Made by a program: the position numbers and the translations under genes
From: Donghicola mangrovi
GTDB taxonomy: Bacteria; Pseudomonadota; Alphaproteobacteria; Rhodobacterales; Rhodobacteraceae
Assembly (NCBI RefSeq): GCF_013377535.1
Contig: NZ_JABCJE010000013.1
Span: 1 to 64,000 of the forward strand
DNA length: 64,000 bases
Direction: 5' to 3'
Notes under the pieces: model-generated
The model's database searches: none
Told to the model about the DNA's origin: nothing
What the model saw: the letters and a program-made list of their open reading frames with translations, nothing else
Part shown: positions 36,024 through 45,307 of the stretch, one piece after another
Layout: the number at the start of each line of letters is the position of its first letter
Numbering within the stretch: position 1 is the first letter of the stretch

Positions 36024-36638
36024 ATGCCGAAACTGTCCCCCACCGACCCCTATATCCACCCCGAGTGCACGATCGCAGGAAGCACCTTTGGCGCCTATGT
36101 CGAGATCGGGCACGGGTCGCGCGTGCTGAATTCTACCTTCGAGGATTACGCCTATTGCGACCGCTATGCGGATATCGCGAACACCACGGTGGGGCGGTTT
36201 TCGAACATCGCCGCCTTTACCCGCATCGGGCCGACCGACCATCCCTATCGCAATGCCGCGCAGCACCATTTCCTCTACCGCTCCTCCTACTATTTCGAGG
36301 ATGCCGAGGATGATCAGCGGTTCTTTGAACATCGGGCGTCCCGCCGCAGCACCCTTGGCGCGGATTGCTGGGTGGGTCACGGCGCGATCATCAAGCCCGA
36401 GGTGACCATTGGCACCGGCGCGGTGATCGCTTCGGGTGCGGTGGTCACGCGGGATGTGGCGCCGTTCATGATCATGGCGGGCGTCCCCGCCAAGCCGGTG
36501 AAGATGCGCTTTGACCAGAGCGTCGCCGACGCCCTGCAAGAGATCGCCTGGTGGGACTGGCCCCATGACCGCCTGCGCACCGCGCTCGAGGATTTTCGCA
36601 CCATGCGCGCCGAGGCGTTCGTCGAGAAGTACCGTTAA
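36024..36638 (+). CDS. Phosphonate-cluster hexapeptide acyltransferase
   Basis: The 204-residue protein is a left-handed beta-helix acetyltransferase of the xenobiotic/chloramphenicol acetyltransferase type: hexapeptide repeats in CTIAGSTFGAYVEIGHGSRV and VTIGTGAVIASGAVVTRDV, with a catalytic-type His in GPTDHPYRN. This family is known as a companion of phn genes in alphaproteobacteria. It may acetylate aminoalkylphosphonates, a role PhnO has elsewhere; that is inference. Its stop overlaps the end of the convergent phnF gene. Confidence 0.9.
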   Translation: MPKLSPTDPYIHPECTIAGSTFGAYVEIGHGSRVLNSTFEDYAYCDRYADIANTTVGRFSNIAAFTRIGPTDHPYRNAAQHHFLYRSSYYFEDAEDDQRFFEHRASRRSTLGADCWVGHGAIIKPEVTIGTGAVIASGAVVTRDVAPFMIMAGVPAKPVKMRFDQSVADALQEIAWWDWPHDRLRTALEDFRTMRAEAFVEKYR

Positions 36639-37351
36639 CCGGCGTCCTCGGGGGTCACGGTCAGTGCGACGCGGTCCCCGACGAACCAGCTGATCCCGTA
36701 TTCGATGGGCACCCCGTCCGCATCGACGTTCACCGACTCGGTCCGCAGCAGCGGCGCCCCTTCGGCGATTTTCAGCAGACCAGCGCGGGGGTTACGGGCG
36801 ATCTTGGCCGTCACGCGGGTCGAGGCGCGGGTGTAATCCGGCACTCCCATCGCGGCCAACGCATAAGAGATCGAGGGCTTCTCCCCCATCAGCCGTAGGA
36901 AATCGGGGAACCGTTCGGCAGGCAGAACAGAGCGGAAATGACAGATCGGCAGGTCATCTCCGGTCGAGATGCCCTCGACCACATGTACGGTGGTCACGCC
37001 AAGGGTATCAGCCTCGACCTGATTAGCGGGACGGGTCTCCATGCGCAGGATCTGGCGGCTGGGGGTGCGCCCCGAGGCCGCGATATTCTGGTGGAACCGC
37101 ACGCGGCGTCCCAGCTGGTAATCCGCAGGCGGCGCGGCGGCGACAAACACGCCCGCCCCACGGCGGGACACGGTCAGCCCCTCTTCGCCCAATGCGGACA
37201 GGGCATGGCGAACGGTGTGGCGGTTCACCCCGAAACGGGCCGAAAGCTGCGCCTCGGTCGGCAGCTTTCGGCCCGCGCGATAGAGGCCTTGGGTGATCTC
37301 GGATCGCAGGGTTTCTGCGATTGTTTGCCAGACGGGATTTTTGCGCGTCAT
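36635..37351 (-). CDS. phnF: Phosphonate regulator PhnF (GntR/HutC family)
   Basis: The protein (238 residues from the ATG at 37351; a TTG at 37369 would add six) has a GntR winged helix (RKLPTEAQLSARFGVNRHTV, RHALSALGEEGLTVSRRGAGVFV) and a HutC/UbiC-like effector domain (RSVLPAERFPDFLRLMGEK). It is divergent from phnG and shares an inverted repeat with it. It most likely represses the C-P lyase genes. Confidence 0.92.
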   Translation of the reverse strand: MTRKNPVWQTIAETLRSEITQGLYRAGRKLPTEAQLSARFGVNRHTVRHALSALGEEGLTVSRRGAGVFVAAAPPADYQLGRRVRFHQNIAASGRTPSRQILRMETRPANQVEADTLGVTTVHVVEGISTGDDLPICHFRSVLPAERFPDFLRLMGEKPSISYALAAMGVPDYTRASTRVTAKIARNPRAGLLKIAEGAPLLRTESVNVDADGVPIEYGISWFVGDRVALTVTPEDAG

Positions 37352-37391
37352 GAAATTGTCATTTGTCAAACGGGCGCTTCTGGCCCAATAT

Positions 37392-37419
37392 TTGTCTAGT
37401 TGTATAGATAAATAGACAA
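37392..37419. promoter_or_regulatory. Inverted repeat, candidate PhnF operator
   Basis: TTGTCTA at 37392-37398 and its exact complement TAGACAA at 37413-37419 flank a GTTGTATAGATAAA core. The site lies 10-37 bases before phnG and 41-68 before phnF, so one protein could shut both genes. Confidence 0.6.
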
Positions 37420-37428
37420 GTCGTCAAG

Positions 37429-37869
37429 ATGTCCATATCCGATCAAGACCAGCGCAAAGACTATATGGGGGTGCTGGCCCGCGCCCGTCCGGACCGGTTG
37501 GCCGCTTTGCTGCCCGACCTGCCCGACCACACCTGGCTGCGAGCGCCCGAGATTGGCACCACCATGGTGCGCGGCCGTGTGGGGGCCAGCGGTGCGCCCT
37601 TTAACCTTGGCGAGATGACCGTCACCCGCTGCACCCTGCAACTGGCCGATGGCGCGGTGGGGCATGCCTATGTCCAAGGGCGCGACAAGGGGCACGCCAC
37701 CCGCGCCGCCCTGATCGACGCCCTGATCCAGTCCGGCCAGCAGCCCGAGGTCACCACCCCCCTGCTGACCACCCTGCGCACTGAGGAAACCGAGCGCCGC
37801 CGCATCCGCGATGCCAAGGCCGCCGCCACCAAGGTGGAATTCTTTACCATGGTCAGAGGAGAGGACTGA
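37429..37869 (+). CDS. phnG: C-P lyase core complex subunit PhnG
   Basis: The 146-residue protein shows PhnG features: WLRAPEIGTTMVRGRVGASG, FNLGEMTVTRCTLQL, VGHAYVQGRDKGHATRAALI. With PhnH, PhnI and PhnJ it forms the core complex that moves phosphonate onto ribose. Its last base is the first base of phnH. Confidence 0.95.
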   Translation: MSISDQDQRKDYMGVLARARPDRLAALLPDLPDHTWLRAPEIGTTMVRGRVGASGAPFNLGEMTVTRCTLQLADGAVGHAYVQGRDKGHATRAALIDALIQSGQQPEVTTPLLTTLRTEETERRRIRDAKAAATKVEFFTMVRGED

Positions 37870-38441
37870 TGGCCCACGACACCGTTCTGGCCGCGGGCTT
37901 TGCCGATCCGGCCCGTGATGCGGCCCGCGCCTTCCGCCTGTGCCTGAATGCGATGGCTCGCCCCGGCACCCTGCAGGATGTGGCCCCCATCGCGGCCCCC
38001 GCGCCCCTGTCGGCAGCGGCGGCCACTGTGCTGCTAACCTTGGCCGACAGCACCACGCCCCTGTTCATCGGCACCAGCCACGACACGCCAGAGGTTCGCG
38101 CGTGGATCGCCTTTCACACCGGCGCGCCGCTGGTGGATCGCGCTCAGGCGGTCTTTGCGGTGGGCAGTTGGGCCGCGCTTGGTCCGACCGAGGCCTTTGC
38201 CCAAGGGACGGCGGAATATCCCGACCGCTCGACCACGCTGATCGTGGAACGCAGCGCCCTGACCCCCGCCAATGCCCGCCTGACCGGCCCCGGCATCCAG
38301 CACGCCCACGAGTTGCGCCTGCCCGATCCGGCGGCGTTTCAGGCCAATGCCGCGCTGTTCCCGCTGGGGGTCGATTTCTATTTCACCGCAGGCACCCAGC
38401 TTGCGGCGCTGCCCAGAACAACCAAGGTGGAGGCGCTGTAA
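37869..38441 (+). CDS. phnH: C-P lyase core complex subunit PhnH
   Basis: The 190-residue protein matches PhnH (ARAFRLCLNAMARPGTLQDV, AEYPDRSTTLIVERS, GPGIQHAHELRLP). It is a structural subunit of the G2H2I2J2 complex. It overlaps both phnG and phnI by one base, so the genes are translationally coupled. Confidence 0.95.
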   Translation: MAHDTVLAAGFADPARDAARAFRLCLNAMARPGTLQDVAPIAAPAPLSAAAATVLLTLADSTTPLFIGTSHDTPEVRAWIAFHTGAPLVDRAQAVFAVGSWAALGPTEAFAQGTAEYPDRSTTLIVERSALTPANARLTGPGIQHAHELRLPDPAAFQANAALFPLGVDFYFTAGTQLAALPRTTKVEAL

Positions 38442-39526
38442 TGTATGTCGCAACCAAAGGCGGCGAGCGCGCCATCGACGCCGCCCACCAGTGGCTGGCC
38501 GAGGAACGCCGCGGCGATCCAGCCATCCCCGAACTGTCCGTTGACCAAATCCGCGAGCAGATGACGCTGGCCGTGAACCGCGTGATGGCCGAAGGGTCGC
38601 TCTATGATCCGGACCTTGCTGGGTTGGCGATCAAACAGGCCCGCGGCGATCTGATCGAGGCGGTGTTCCTGCTGCGCGCCTATCGCACCACCCTGCCCCG
38701 TTTCGGCGCGTCCGAGCCTGTGGACACCGGCGAAATGCGCATCACCCGCCGCATCTCGGCCACGTTCAAGGACGCCCCCGGCGGTCAGATCCTTGGGCCG
38801 ACCTTTGACTACACCCACCGCCTCTTGGACTTCAAACTGATGGCCGAGGGGGAGACCCCGACCGCGCAGCAGAAGCCCTCTGATCCGGTGGACGCGCCCC
38901 ACATCCTGTCGCTGCTGGACCGCGACGGGCTGATGGAGCCGTTGGAACAGACCGACGCCACCCCCGCCGACCTGACCCGCGAACCCATGTCGATGCCTGC
39001 GGACCGCCCCCTGCGCCTGCAAGCCTTGGCCCGCGGGGACGAAGGGTTCGTGCTGTCCATGGCCTATTCGACCCAGCGCGGCTACGGGCGCACCCATGCC
39101 TTTGTCGGCGAGCTGCGCATCGGTACCTGCGATGTGGAAATGTTCGTGCCGGAACTGGGCTTTGCGATCGAGATCGGTGAAATCGAACTGACCGAATGCG
39201 AGACTGTGAACCAGTTCACCGGCTCCAAAACCCAGCCGCCGCAGTTCACCCGTGGCTACGGTCTGGTCATGGGCCAGTCCGAACGCAAGGCGATTTCGGT
39301 CAGCCTCGTGGACCGCGCCCTGCGCTGGGATGAGCTTGGCGAAGACAACGTTGGCGCCCCCGCGCAGGACACCGAATTCGTGCTCTATCACTGCGACAAC
39401 ATTCAGGCGACCGGGTTCCTCGAGCATATCAAGCTGCCCCATTACGTGGACTTCCAGTCCGAACTGGAACTGATCCGCAAAATCCGCCGTGCCGCCGAAA
39501 CCCCCATGCAGGAGGCCGCCGAATGA
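38441..39526 (+). CDS. phnI: C-P lyase core complex subunit PhnI
   Basis: The 361-residue protein has PhnI signatures: MYVATKGGERAIDAAHQWL at the start, RITRRISATFKDAPGGQILG, DYTHRLLDFKLMAEG and HCDNIQATGFLEHIKLPHYV. With PhnG, H and L it joins the phosphonate to ATP at ribose C1 and releases adenine. Stop and next start overlap in ATGA. Confidence 0.96.
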   Translation: MYVATKGGERAIDAAHQWLAEERRGDPAIPELSVDQIREQMTLAVNRVMAEGSLYDPDLAGLAIKQARGDLIEAVFLLRAYRTTLPRFGASEPVDTGEMRITRRISATFKDAPGGQILGPTFDYTHRLLDFKLMAEGETPTAQQKPSDPVDAPHILSLLDRDGLMEPLEQTDATPADLTREPMSMPADRPLRLQALARGDEGFVLSMAYSTQRGYGRTHAFVGELRIGTCDVEMFVPELGFAIEIGEIELTECETVNQFTGSKTQPPQFTRGYGLVMGQSERKAISVSLVDRALRWDELGEDNVGAPAQDTEFVLYHCDNIQATGFLEHIKLPHYVDFQSELELIRKIRRAAETPMQEAAE

Positions 39527-40377
39527 CCGATCAGGCCTATAACTTTGCCTATCTCGACGAGGCGACCAAGCGGATGATCCGCCGCGCCTTGCTCAAAGGT
39601 CTGGCGATCCCCGGATATCAGGTGCCCTTTGCCAGCCGCGAGATGCCCATGCCCTATGGGTGGGGCACCGGCGGTGTGCAGGTGACCGCTGCTTGCCTGA
39701 CCCCCGAAGACACCCTGAAGGTCATCGACCAAGGGGCCGACGACACCACCAACGCCGTGTCGATCCGCAAGTTCTTTGAGCGTACCGCCGACGTGGCCAC
39801 CACCGAAGCCACCGCCGAGGCGACCGTTATCCAGACCCGCCACCGCATCCCCGAGGTGCCCCTGACCGAAGGCCAAATTCTGGTCTATCAGGTGCCGATC
39901 CCCGAGCCCCTGCGGTTCCTCGAACCGCGAGAGAGCGAGACGCGCAAGATGCATGCCCTGTCCGAATACGGGCTCATGCATGTGAAGCTTTACGAAGATA
40001 TCGCCCGACACGGGGCGATTGCGACCTCCTATGCCTATCCGGTGCAGGTCGAGGGGCATTATGTGATGGACCCCTCGCCCATCCCGAAATTCGACAACCC
40101 CAAGCTGGGGGACAACGCCGCGATCCAGCTGTTCGGCGCGGGGCGTGAGCAGCGCATCTATGCCCTGCCCCCCTATACCCGCGTGGTCAGTCTGGATTTC
40201 GAGGATCACCCCTTCGAGCCGACCAAGGCCGACCATTCCTGTGATCTGTGCGGGGCTGGCGACACCTATCTGGACGAAGTGATCACCGACGATCAGGGCA
40301 GCCGCATGTTTGTCTGTTCGGACACCAACTACTGCGTCACCCGTCAGGCCGAAGCAGAGGCAGGAGCAGCCCAATGA
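39523..40377 (+). CDS. phnJ: Carbon-phosphorus lyase PhnJ
   Basis: The 284-residue radical SAM enzyme breaks the C-P bond. The unusual C-terminal cluster cysteines are at 240, 243, 265 and 271, one position from E. coli numbering (241, 244, 266, 272), so the catalytic set is complete. ALLKGLAIPGYQVPFASREM and the GWGTGGVQVTAACL segment are typical. It is in the middle of the phnGHIJKLN operon. Confidence 0.97.
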   Translation: MTDQAYNFAYLDEATKRMIRRALLKGLAIPGYQVPFASREMPMPYGWGTGGVQVTAACLTPEDTLKVIDQGADDTTNAVSIRKFFERTADVATTEATAEATVIQTRHRIPEVPLTEGQILVYQVPIPEPLRFLEPRESETRKMHALSEYGLMHVKLYEDIARHGAIATSYAYPVQVEGHYVMDPSPIPKFDNPKLGDNAAIQLFGAGREQRIYALPPYTRVVSLDFEDHPFEPTKADHSCDLCGAGDTYLDEVITDDQGSRMFVCSDTNYCVTRQAEAEAGAAQ

Positions 40378-41138
40378 CCCAAGACCAACCGCTTCTGAGC
40401 GTCCGCGATCTGGCCAAGATGTATGGCGGGCGGATCGGCTGCACCGATGTCAGCTTTGACCTCTGGCCCGGCGAAGTGCTGGGGATCGTGGGCGAATCCG
40501 GCTCTGGAAAATCGACCCTGCTGGGGTGTCTGTCGGGGCAACTGGCCGCTGATCGGGGCCAGATCCTGTACCGTGGTCGCGACACCCGCCAGATGTCCGA
40601 ACCCGAGCGCCGCCTGCTGTCACGCACGGAATGGGCCTTTGTGCACCAGAACCCGCGGGACGGTCTGCGCATGGGCGTGTCCGCGGGTGGTAACGTGGGC
40701 GAGCGTCTGATGGCCGTTGGCGCCCGCCACTATGGCGATATCCGCGAGACCGCCACCGACTGGCTGGGGCGCGTGGAAATCTCGGCCGAGCGAATCGACG
40801 ATCGGCCGCGCCAGTTCTCGGGCGGGATGCAGCAACGTTTGCAGATCGCGCGCAATCTGGTGACCTCGCCCAAGCTGGTGTTCATGGACGAACCCACGGG
40901 GGGTCTTGATGTGTCGGTTCAGGCGCGTCTGCTGGACCTCTTGCGCGGGCTGGTGCGGGATATGGGGCTGTCGGTGATTATCGTGACCCACGATCTGGCC
41001 GTCGCGCGCCTGCTGGCCGACCGCCTGATGGTGATGAAGGACGGCCATGTCATCGAACACGGGCTGACCGATCAGGTACTGGACGATCCTCAGGCCGCCT
41101 ATACCCAATTGCTCGTTTCCTCTGTCCTGCAGGTGTAA
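40374..41138 (+). CDS. phnK: C-P lyase complex ATPase subunit PhnK
   Basis: The 254-residue protein is an ABC-type ATPase with Walker [10 protein letters not shown], signature [15 protein letters not shown] and Walker [14 protein letters not shown]. PhnK proteins dock on the core complex through PhnJ instead of on a membrane permease. The start overlaps the phnJ stop in ATGA. Confidence 0.95.
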   Translation: MTQDQPLLSVRDLAKMYGGRIGCTDVSFDLWPGEVLGIVGESGSGKSTLLGCLSGQLAADRGQILYRGRDTRQMSEPERRLLSRTEWAFVHQNPRDGLRMGVSAGGNVGERLMAVGARHYGDIRETATDWLGRVEISAERIDDRPRQFSGGMQQRLQIARNLVTSPKLVFMDEPTGGLDVSVQARLLDLLRGLVRDMGLSVIIVTHDLAVARLLADRLMVMKDGHVIEHGLTDQVLDDPQAAYTQLLVSSVLQV

Positions 41139-41142
41139 CCCC

Positions 41143-41826
41143 ATGATCCGGATCGAAAACCTTAGCAAAAGCTTCACCCTGCACAATCAGAGTGGCGTTG
41201 TCATTCCGGTCATGGCGGGGGCACATCTGGCGGTCCAGCCGGGGGAATGCGTGGCCCTGACCGGCCAGTCCGGGTCGGGGAAATCCACCCTGATGCGGAT
41301 GATCTATGGCAACTATCTGGCCGCCGGTGGGTCCATCATGGTGGGGGACGTGGACGTGGCCAAAGCCTCGCCGCGCGAGATCATCCGCCTGCGGCGCGAG
41401 ACCTTGGGCTATGTCAGCCAGTTCCTGCGCGTGGTGCCCCGCGTGCCGACACGCACCGTGGTGGCCGAGCCCCTTTTGGCCCTTGGCATCCCCTCGGATC
41501 AGGCCCATGCCCGCGCCGAGCATCTGCTCGAGCAGCTCAACATCCCCCAGCGCCTGTGGTCCCTGTCGCCCACGACCTTTTCGGGGGGCGAACAGCAGCG
41601 CGTGAACATCGCCCGCGGCTTTGCCCATGACTATCCGGCGCTGCTTCTGGATGAACCGACCGCATCGCTGGACGCCAAGAACCGCGAAGTCGTCCTGTCG
41701 CTGATCGAGGCCGCCAAGGCCCGCGGTGCCGCTATCGTCGGCATTTTCCACGACGAGGCCGCCCGCGACCGCGTCTGTGACCGCACCGTGGACGTGACCG
41801 GCTTTACCCCGCAGAGGGCCGCATAA
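41143..41826 (+). CDS. phnL: C-P lyase complex ATPase subunit PhnL
   Basis: The 227-residue ABC ATPase matches PhnL: Walker [30 protein letters not shown], signature [15 protein letters not shown], Walker [12 protein letters not shown] and [13 protein letters not shown]. It cooperates with PhnGHI in the first step of phosphonate breakdown. Its last base is shared with phnN. Confidence 0.95.
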   Translation: MIRIENLSKSFTLHNQSGVVIPVMAGAHLAVQPGECVALTGQSGSGKSTLMRMIYGNYLAAGGSIMVGDVDVAKASPREIIRLRRETLGYVSQFLRVVPRVPTRTVVAEPLLALGIPSDQAHARAEHLLEQLNIPQRLWSLSPTTFSGGEQQRVNIARGFAHDYPALLLDEPTASLDAKNREVVLSLIEAAKARGAAIVGIFHDEAARDRVCDRTVDVTGFTPQRAA

Positions 41827-42347
41827 TGGGCGTTTTCGCAATCGTCGGCCCCTCGGGCGCGGGCAAGGACACCTTGATGGAGGGGCTAATCACCCGCCAC
41901 CCCCACATCCACCGCGCCCGCCGCACGATCACCCGCAGCAATGACGGGACCGAGGATCAGGAAAGCGTCACACAGGACGTTTTCGATGCCCTGCTGGCGG
42001 ATGGGGCCTTTGCCCTGCATTGGCAGGCGCACGGGTTGTCCTATGGCATCCGGCACAGCGAGTTGGCCCATGAAACGGTGATTTTCAACGGCTCCAGACA
42101 GGCCTTGGCGCAGGCCGCCGAGCGTCTGCCCGATCTGCGCGTCATCCTGATCGAGGTCTCGCCCGAGGTGCTGGCCGATCGCCTTGCCTCTCGGGGGCGC
42201 GAGACCACCGAGGATATCGCCAAACGTCTGGAACGGGCGAAACAGGCCCTGCCCGAGGGCATCGCCTATCTCGTGGTGCGCAATGACGGCACGCAGGCAG
42301 AGGGGATCGACGCCCTCTGCGCCGCCGTTCAGCCGGTAAGCGTATGA
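41826..42347 (+). CDS. phnN: Ribose 1,5-bisphosphokinase PhnN
   Basis: The 173-residue kinase has a P-loop GPSGAGKDT near the N-terminus, HRARRTITRSNDGTEDQ, and a guanylate-kinase-like layout. It phosphorylates ribose 1,5-bisphosphate to PRPP, the final step of the C-P lyase route. Its last 19 bases overlap the end of the convergent DUF1045 gene. Confidence 0.94.
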   Translation: MGVFAIVGPSGAGKDTLMEGLITRHPHIHRARRTITRSNDGTEDQESVTQDVFDALLADGAFALHWQAHGLSYGIRHSELAHETVIFNGSRQALAQAAERLPDLRVILIEVSPEVLADRLASRGRETTEDIAKRLERAKQALPEGIAYLVVRNDGTQAEGIDALCAAVQPVSV

Positions 42348-43009
42348 CGCGACAGGATGTGGAACCGGCCATCCTCTGCCTCGCCGCACAGGGCGATGGT
42401 GTCCATGGCAAAGGGGCGCGGCAGATGCGGGGCAAAGTAGGCCTCGGCAATGATGCGTGCCTGCGCCAAGGGCTCTGCCTCCAGATCGCCGCTCAGGGTT
42501 ATGTGAAACCGGAACTCGTCCATCACATAGGGATAGCCGTACTGGTCCAGAAGCGCGCGCTGATGGGCGGTCAGGGCCTCGGGCTTGCGGCGGGCATATT
42601 CGGCCTCGGTCAAAGGCGCGCGGAAGGGTTCCAGCGCGACGACCAAGCGGTCGCACAGCCCCCGCAGCGCGGTCACGTCACCCTCGGGACGCAGCGCCAG
42701 AAACCGCCCGCCGATCGAGGAAACCACCAGCGCCTCCAGATCAAAGGCCGGAATGCTGCGCGCCAATTGTGCCACGGCATCGGTCAGGTCGCTTTCGGTG
42801 CGGCCCTCTGCCAGCCGGAACGGCGCCTTGAGCGTTCCATGAAAGCCGTATTTGCGCGGGGTCGCGGTCAGACCGGCCAGATCCACTCCGGCCAGATCGG
42901 GATGCAAGGCAGGCTGACCGGACGCGGCATCCCATCCCAGCCACGCAGACCCGGCCTGCCAAAACGCCCCATGGGGCGGAACATAGTAAATAGCGTATCT
43001 TTTCATCAT
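42329..43009 (-). CDS. DUF1045 2H-phosphoesterase-like phosphonate metabolism protein
   Basis: The 226-residue protein has the two H-x-T motifs of the 2H phosphoesterase superfamily: H57-G-T59 in KYGFHGTLKAPF and H169-I-T171 in FRFHITLSG. It is a regular companion of phn genes. No phnP gene is present here, so it may open ribosyl 1,2-cyclic phosphate in place of PhnP; this is inference from gene content. The start is ATG at 43009 (or 43006), divergent from phnM. Confidence 0.88.
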   Translation of the reverse strand: MMKRYAIYYVPPHGAFWQAGSAWLGWDAASGQPALHPDLAGVDLAGLTATPRKYGFHGTLKAPFRLAEGRTESDLTDAVAQLARSIPAFDLEALVVSSIGGRFLALRPEGDVTALRGLCDRLVVALEPFRAPLTEAEYARRKPEALTAHQRALLDQYGYPYVMDEFRFHITLSGDLEAEPLAQARIIAEAYFAPHLPRPFAMDTIALCGEAEDGRFHILSRHTLTG

Positions 43010-43031
43010 CGCTGCCTTATCGCCGCGCAAT

Positions 43032-43047
43032 GTCACGAGGGTGTGAC
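43032..43047. promoter_or_regulatory. Inverted repeat between DUF1045 gene and phnM
   Basis: GTCAC and GTGAC flank six bases in the 79-base divergent gap. It differs from the candidate PhnF operator, so another regulator or chance is possible. Confidence 0.3.
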
Positions 43048-43088
43048 GAAGCGCTGCCAGATGATGGCCCTGCGAACCGGAGACTAAC

Positions 43089-44228
43089 ATGACCGACACT
43101 ATTCTGACCAACGCCACGCTGGTGCTGCCCGACGAAGTGATCAGGGGCACGCTCGTGATGCGCGGCGAGACCATCGCAGAGATCAGCGAAACCCCCAGCA
43201 CCGCACCCGGCGCCATCGACTGCGCGGGCGATCTGGTGATCCCCGGCCTGATCGAATTGCACACCGACAATCTGGAGCGTCACCTTCAGCCCCGCCCCAA
43301 GGTCGACTGGCCCCACACCGCCGCGATCATCGCCCATGATGCAGAACTGTGTTCGGTCGGGATCACCACGGTTTTTGATGCCCTGCGCGTGGGCTCGGTG
43401 GTCAAGGACGCCGCCGATTACAAGGAATACGCCCGCCACGTGGCCACCGAAATTCTGGACCTGCGGGCCAAGGACGCGCTGCGGATTTCGCACTTTTTGC
43501 ACCTGCGGGCGGAATGCTGTTCGGAAACGCTGGTCCAAGAGCTGGACAAATTCGGCGAGGATGACCGCGTCGGTATCGTCAGCCTGATGGACCACACCCC
43601 CGGCGAGCGCCAGTTCCGCGACCTGAGCAAGCTCAAGGCCTATGTCTGCGGCAAGCACAACCTGTCGGACGACCAATTCGACGATCACGTGGCCGCACAG
43701 ATCGCGCTAAAGGAACGCTTTGGCGCGGTGCACGAGGCTGCCGCTGTCGCCGCCTGCTCCCGTTTCGGCGCGGTTCTTGCGAGCCATGACGACACCACGG
43801 CGGATCATGTGGCGGTGTCGGCGCAGCACGGGGTGTCCTTTGCCGAGTTCCCCACCACCGTTGAGGCCGCGCAGGCCTGCCGCGACCACGGGATCAAAGT
43901 GATGATGGGCGCGCCCAACCTGATCCGCGGGGGCTCGCATTCGGGCAACGTGGCGGCGCATCATCTGGCCGAGCTGGACCTCTTGGACATCGTGTCCTCG
44001 GACTATGTGCCGGCGTCGCTGCTGTCTTCGGCGCTTCTGCTGGGGGATTTGTGGGGCGATGTGGCGCGCGGCGTACGCACCGTCACCGCCGCCCCTGCCG
44101 AAGCCACGGGCCTGCATGATCGGGGCCGCCTGACAGTTGGCAAACGCGCTGACATTCTGCGGATCAAGCGGATCGAAGGCACCGCCACCGTGCACGGCGT
44201 TTGGGTCAAGGGCCAGCGCGCGGGCTGA
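43089..44228 (+). CDS. phnM: RPn triphosphate diphosphatase PhnM
   Basis: The 379-residue amidohydrolase has the metal-binding IELHTDNLERHLQPRPKVDW segment, HFLHLRAECCSETLV, LMDHTPGERQFRD and SSDYVPASLL. It removes diphosphate from 5-triphosphoribosyl 1-phosphonate to make the PhnJ substrate. It is transcribed on its own promoter, separate from phnGHIJKLN, with GGAG before the ATG. Confidence 0.96.
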   Translation: MTDTILTNATLVLPDEVIRGTLVMRGETIAEISETPSTAPGAIDCAGDLVIPGLIELHTDNLERHLQPRPKVDWPHTAAIIAHDAELCSVGITTVFDALRVGSVVKDAADYKEYARHVATEILDLRAKDALRISHFLHLRAECCSETLVQELDKFGEDDRVGIVSLMDHTPGERQFRDLSKLKAYVCGKHNLSDDQFDDHVAAQIALKERFGAVHEAAAVAACSRFGAVLASHDDTTADHVAVSAQHGVSFAEFPTTVEAAQACRDHGIKVMMGAPNLIRGGSHSGNVAAHHLAELDLLDIVSSDYVPASLLSSALLLGDLWGDVARGVRTVTAAPAEATGLHDRGRLTVGKRADILRIKRIEGTATVHGVWVKGQRAG

Positions 44229-44281
44229 CCTGATTAAACGAACGGGAGCACCGGAAACGGTACTTCCTGCGTGACGGCCCC

Positions 44282-45304
44282 CTAGTCTGCCGGACCGAAC
44301 AGAACGCTCTGTCGCCACTGCGCAGCGGTTGGCAGGGAATGCACCTGCGCGGGCGTCTCGTCCGCGACGATGCGGACCACGGTGCGGGCGATCTCTTCGT
44401 AGGGTTGGGCAAAGGTCGTCAGGCCATAGCCCGCCCACGCCGCCTGCGGGATGTTGTCGAACCCGATGACGTTCAGATCGGTCGGCACCTTCAGCCCGAA
44501 ATCCAGCCGCGCACTGTCGATCAAACCGCACGCCATCAGGTCGGTCAGGCAGAACACTCCGTCCGGGCGATCCCGCCCTGCCAGCAGGGCCCGCGCGGCC
44601 TGCGCCCCGTCGTCATAGTTGCTGTTGGGGGCTTTGAACGTGCGGGGGGCGTAGCCTTGCTTGGCCGCGGCCTCCAGAAACAGGCGTTCGCGTTCCATCA
44701 GGCTTGGCGTTCCTTTGGCAGAACCGGCCAGCGCCAGACGTTCGCACCCTGCCCGTTTCAGCATGAACACCGCGTCATCCATCGCGGCCTGATAGTCGAT
44801 CCGGATGTGGTCGGCGTCCGCATGGCCGCCACTGCGGTTGATCAGGATCACCCGCTGGCCCGCGTCGATGCAGGTGCTGACCATCGCCTCGGGCGGCGTG
44901 CCGGACATCACCACACTGGCCGAGGCGCGATAACTCAGCGCCTGCTCCAGCGCGGCCTGCGCGCTTTCGGGATCGGCGGTGACGTTGATGACCATGGCCA
45001 TCCGCCCCGCCGCCTGCAATTCGCGGGTGATCGCGTCCAGAAGCAGCCCGTGATAGGGCTTGGTCATGTTCGAGGCCAACAGACACACAGGGCGGCTTTC
45101 GGCCTTGGAAATCCCGCGCGCCAGATGGTTGACGTGGTAGTTCAGCTCCTTGGCGGCGGCCAGAACCTTTTCCCGCGTCTTGGCCGAGACACTGGCCCCA
45201 TCCGTGAACGTCCGAGAGACAGCAGACCGCGACACCCCCGCCAGCCGCGCGACTTCGGCAGCGGATGCAAGGCCCTGAGGCTGTTTGCGCAGGTTCGCGG
45301 ACAT
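44282..45304 (-). CDS. LacI-family transcriptional regulator
   Basis: The 340-residue protein has a LacI helix-turn-helix (ASAAEVARLAGVSRSAVSRT, residues 13-32) with hinge (YHVNHLARG) and a sugar-binding-type effector domain (VILINRSGGHADADHIRIDY, FCLTDLMACGLIDSA). It is last in the minus-strand unit with the two phosphatases, three bases after the CX5R phosphatase. It probably responds to a sugar-like or cyclitol-like ligand, fitting the inositol-phosphate hypothesis for the locus. Confidence 0.92.
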   Translation of the reverse strand: MSANLRKQPQGLASAAEVARLAGVSRSAVSRTFTDGASVSAKTREKVLAAAKELNYHVNHLARGISKAESRPVCLLASNMTKPYHGLLLDAITRELQAAGRMAMVINVTADPESAQAALEQALSYRASASVVMSGTPPEAMVSTCIDAGQRVILINRSGGHADADHIRIDYQAAMDDAVFMLKRAGCERLALAGSAKGTPSLMERERLFLEAAAKQGYAPRTFKAPNSNYDDGAQAARALLAGRDRPDGVFCLTDLMACGLIDSARLDFGLKVPTDLNVIGFDNIPQAAWAGYGLTTFAQPYEEIARTVVRIVADETPAQVHSLPTAAQWRQSVLFGPAD

Positions 45305-45307
45305 ACC

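Noticed and set aside
34581-36566. 661-codon minus-strand open frame opposite phnE2
   Set aside because: It is antisense to phnE2 and the acyltransferase gene and shows no recognisable content.
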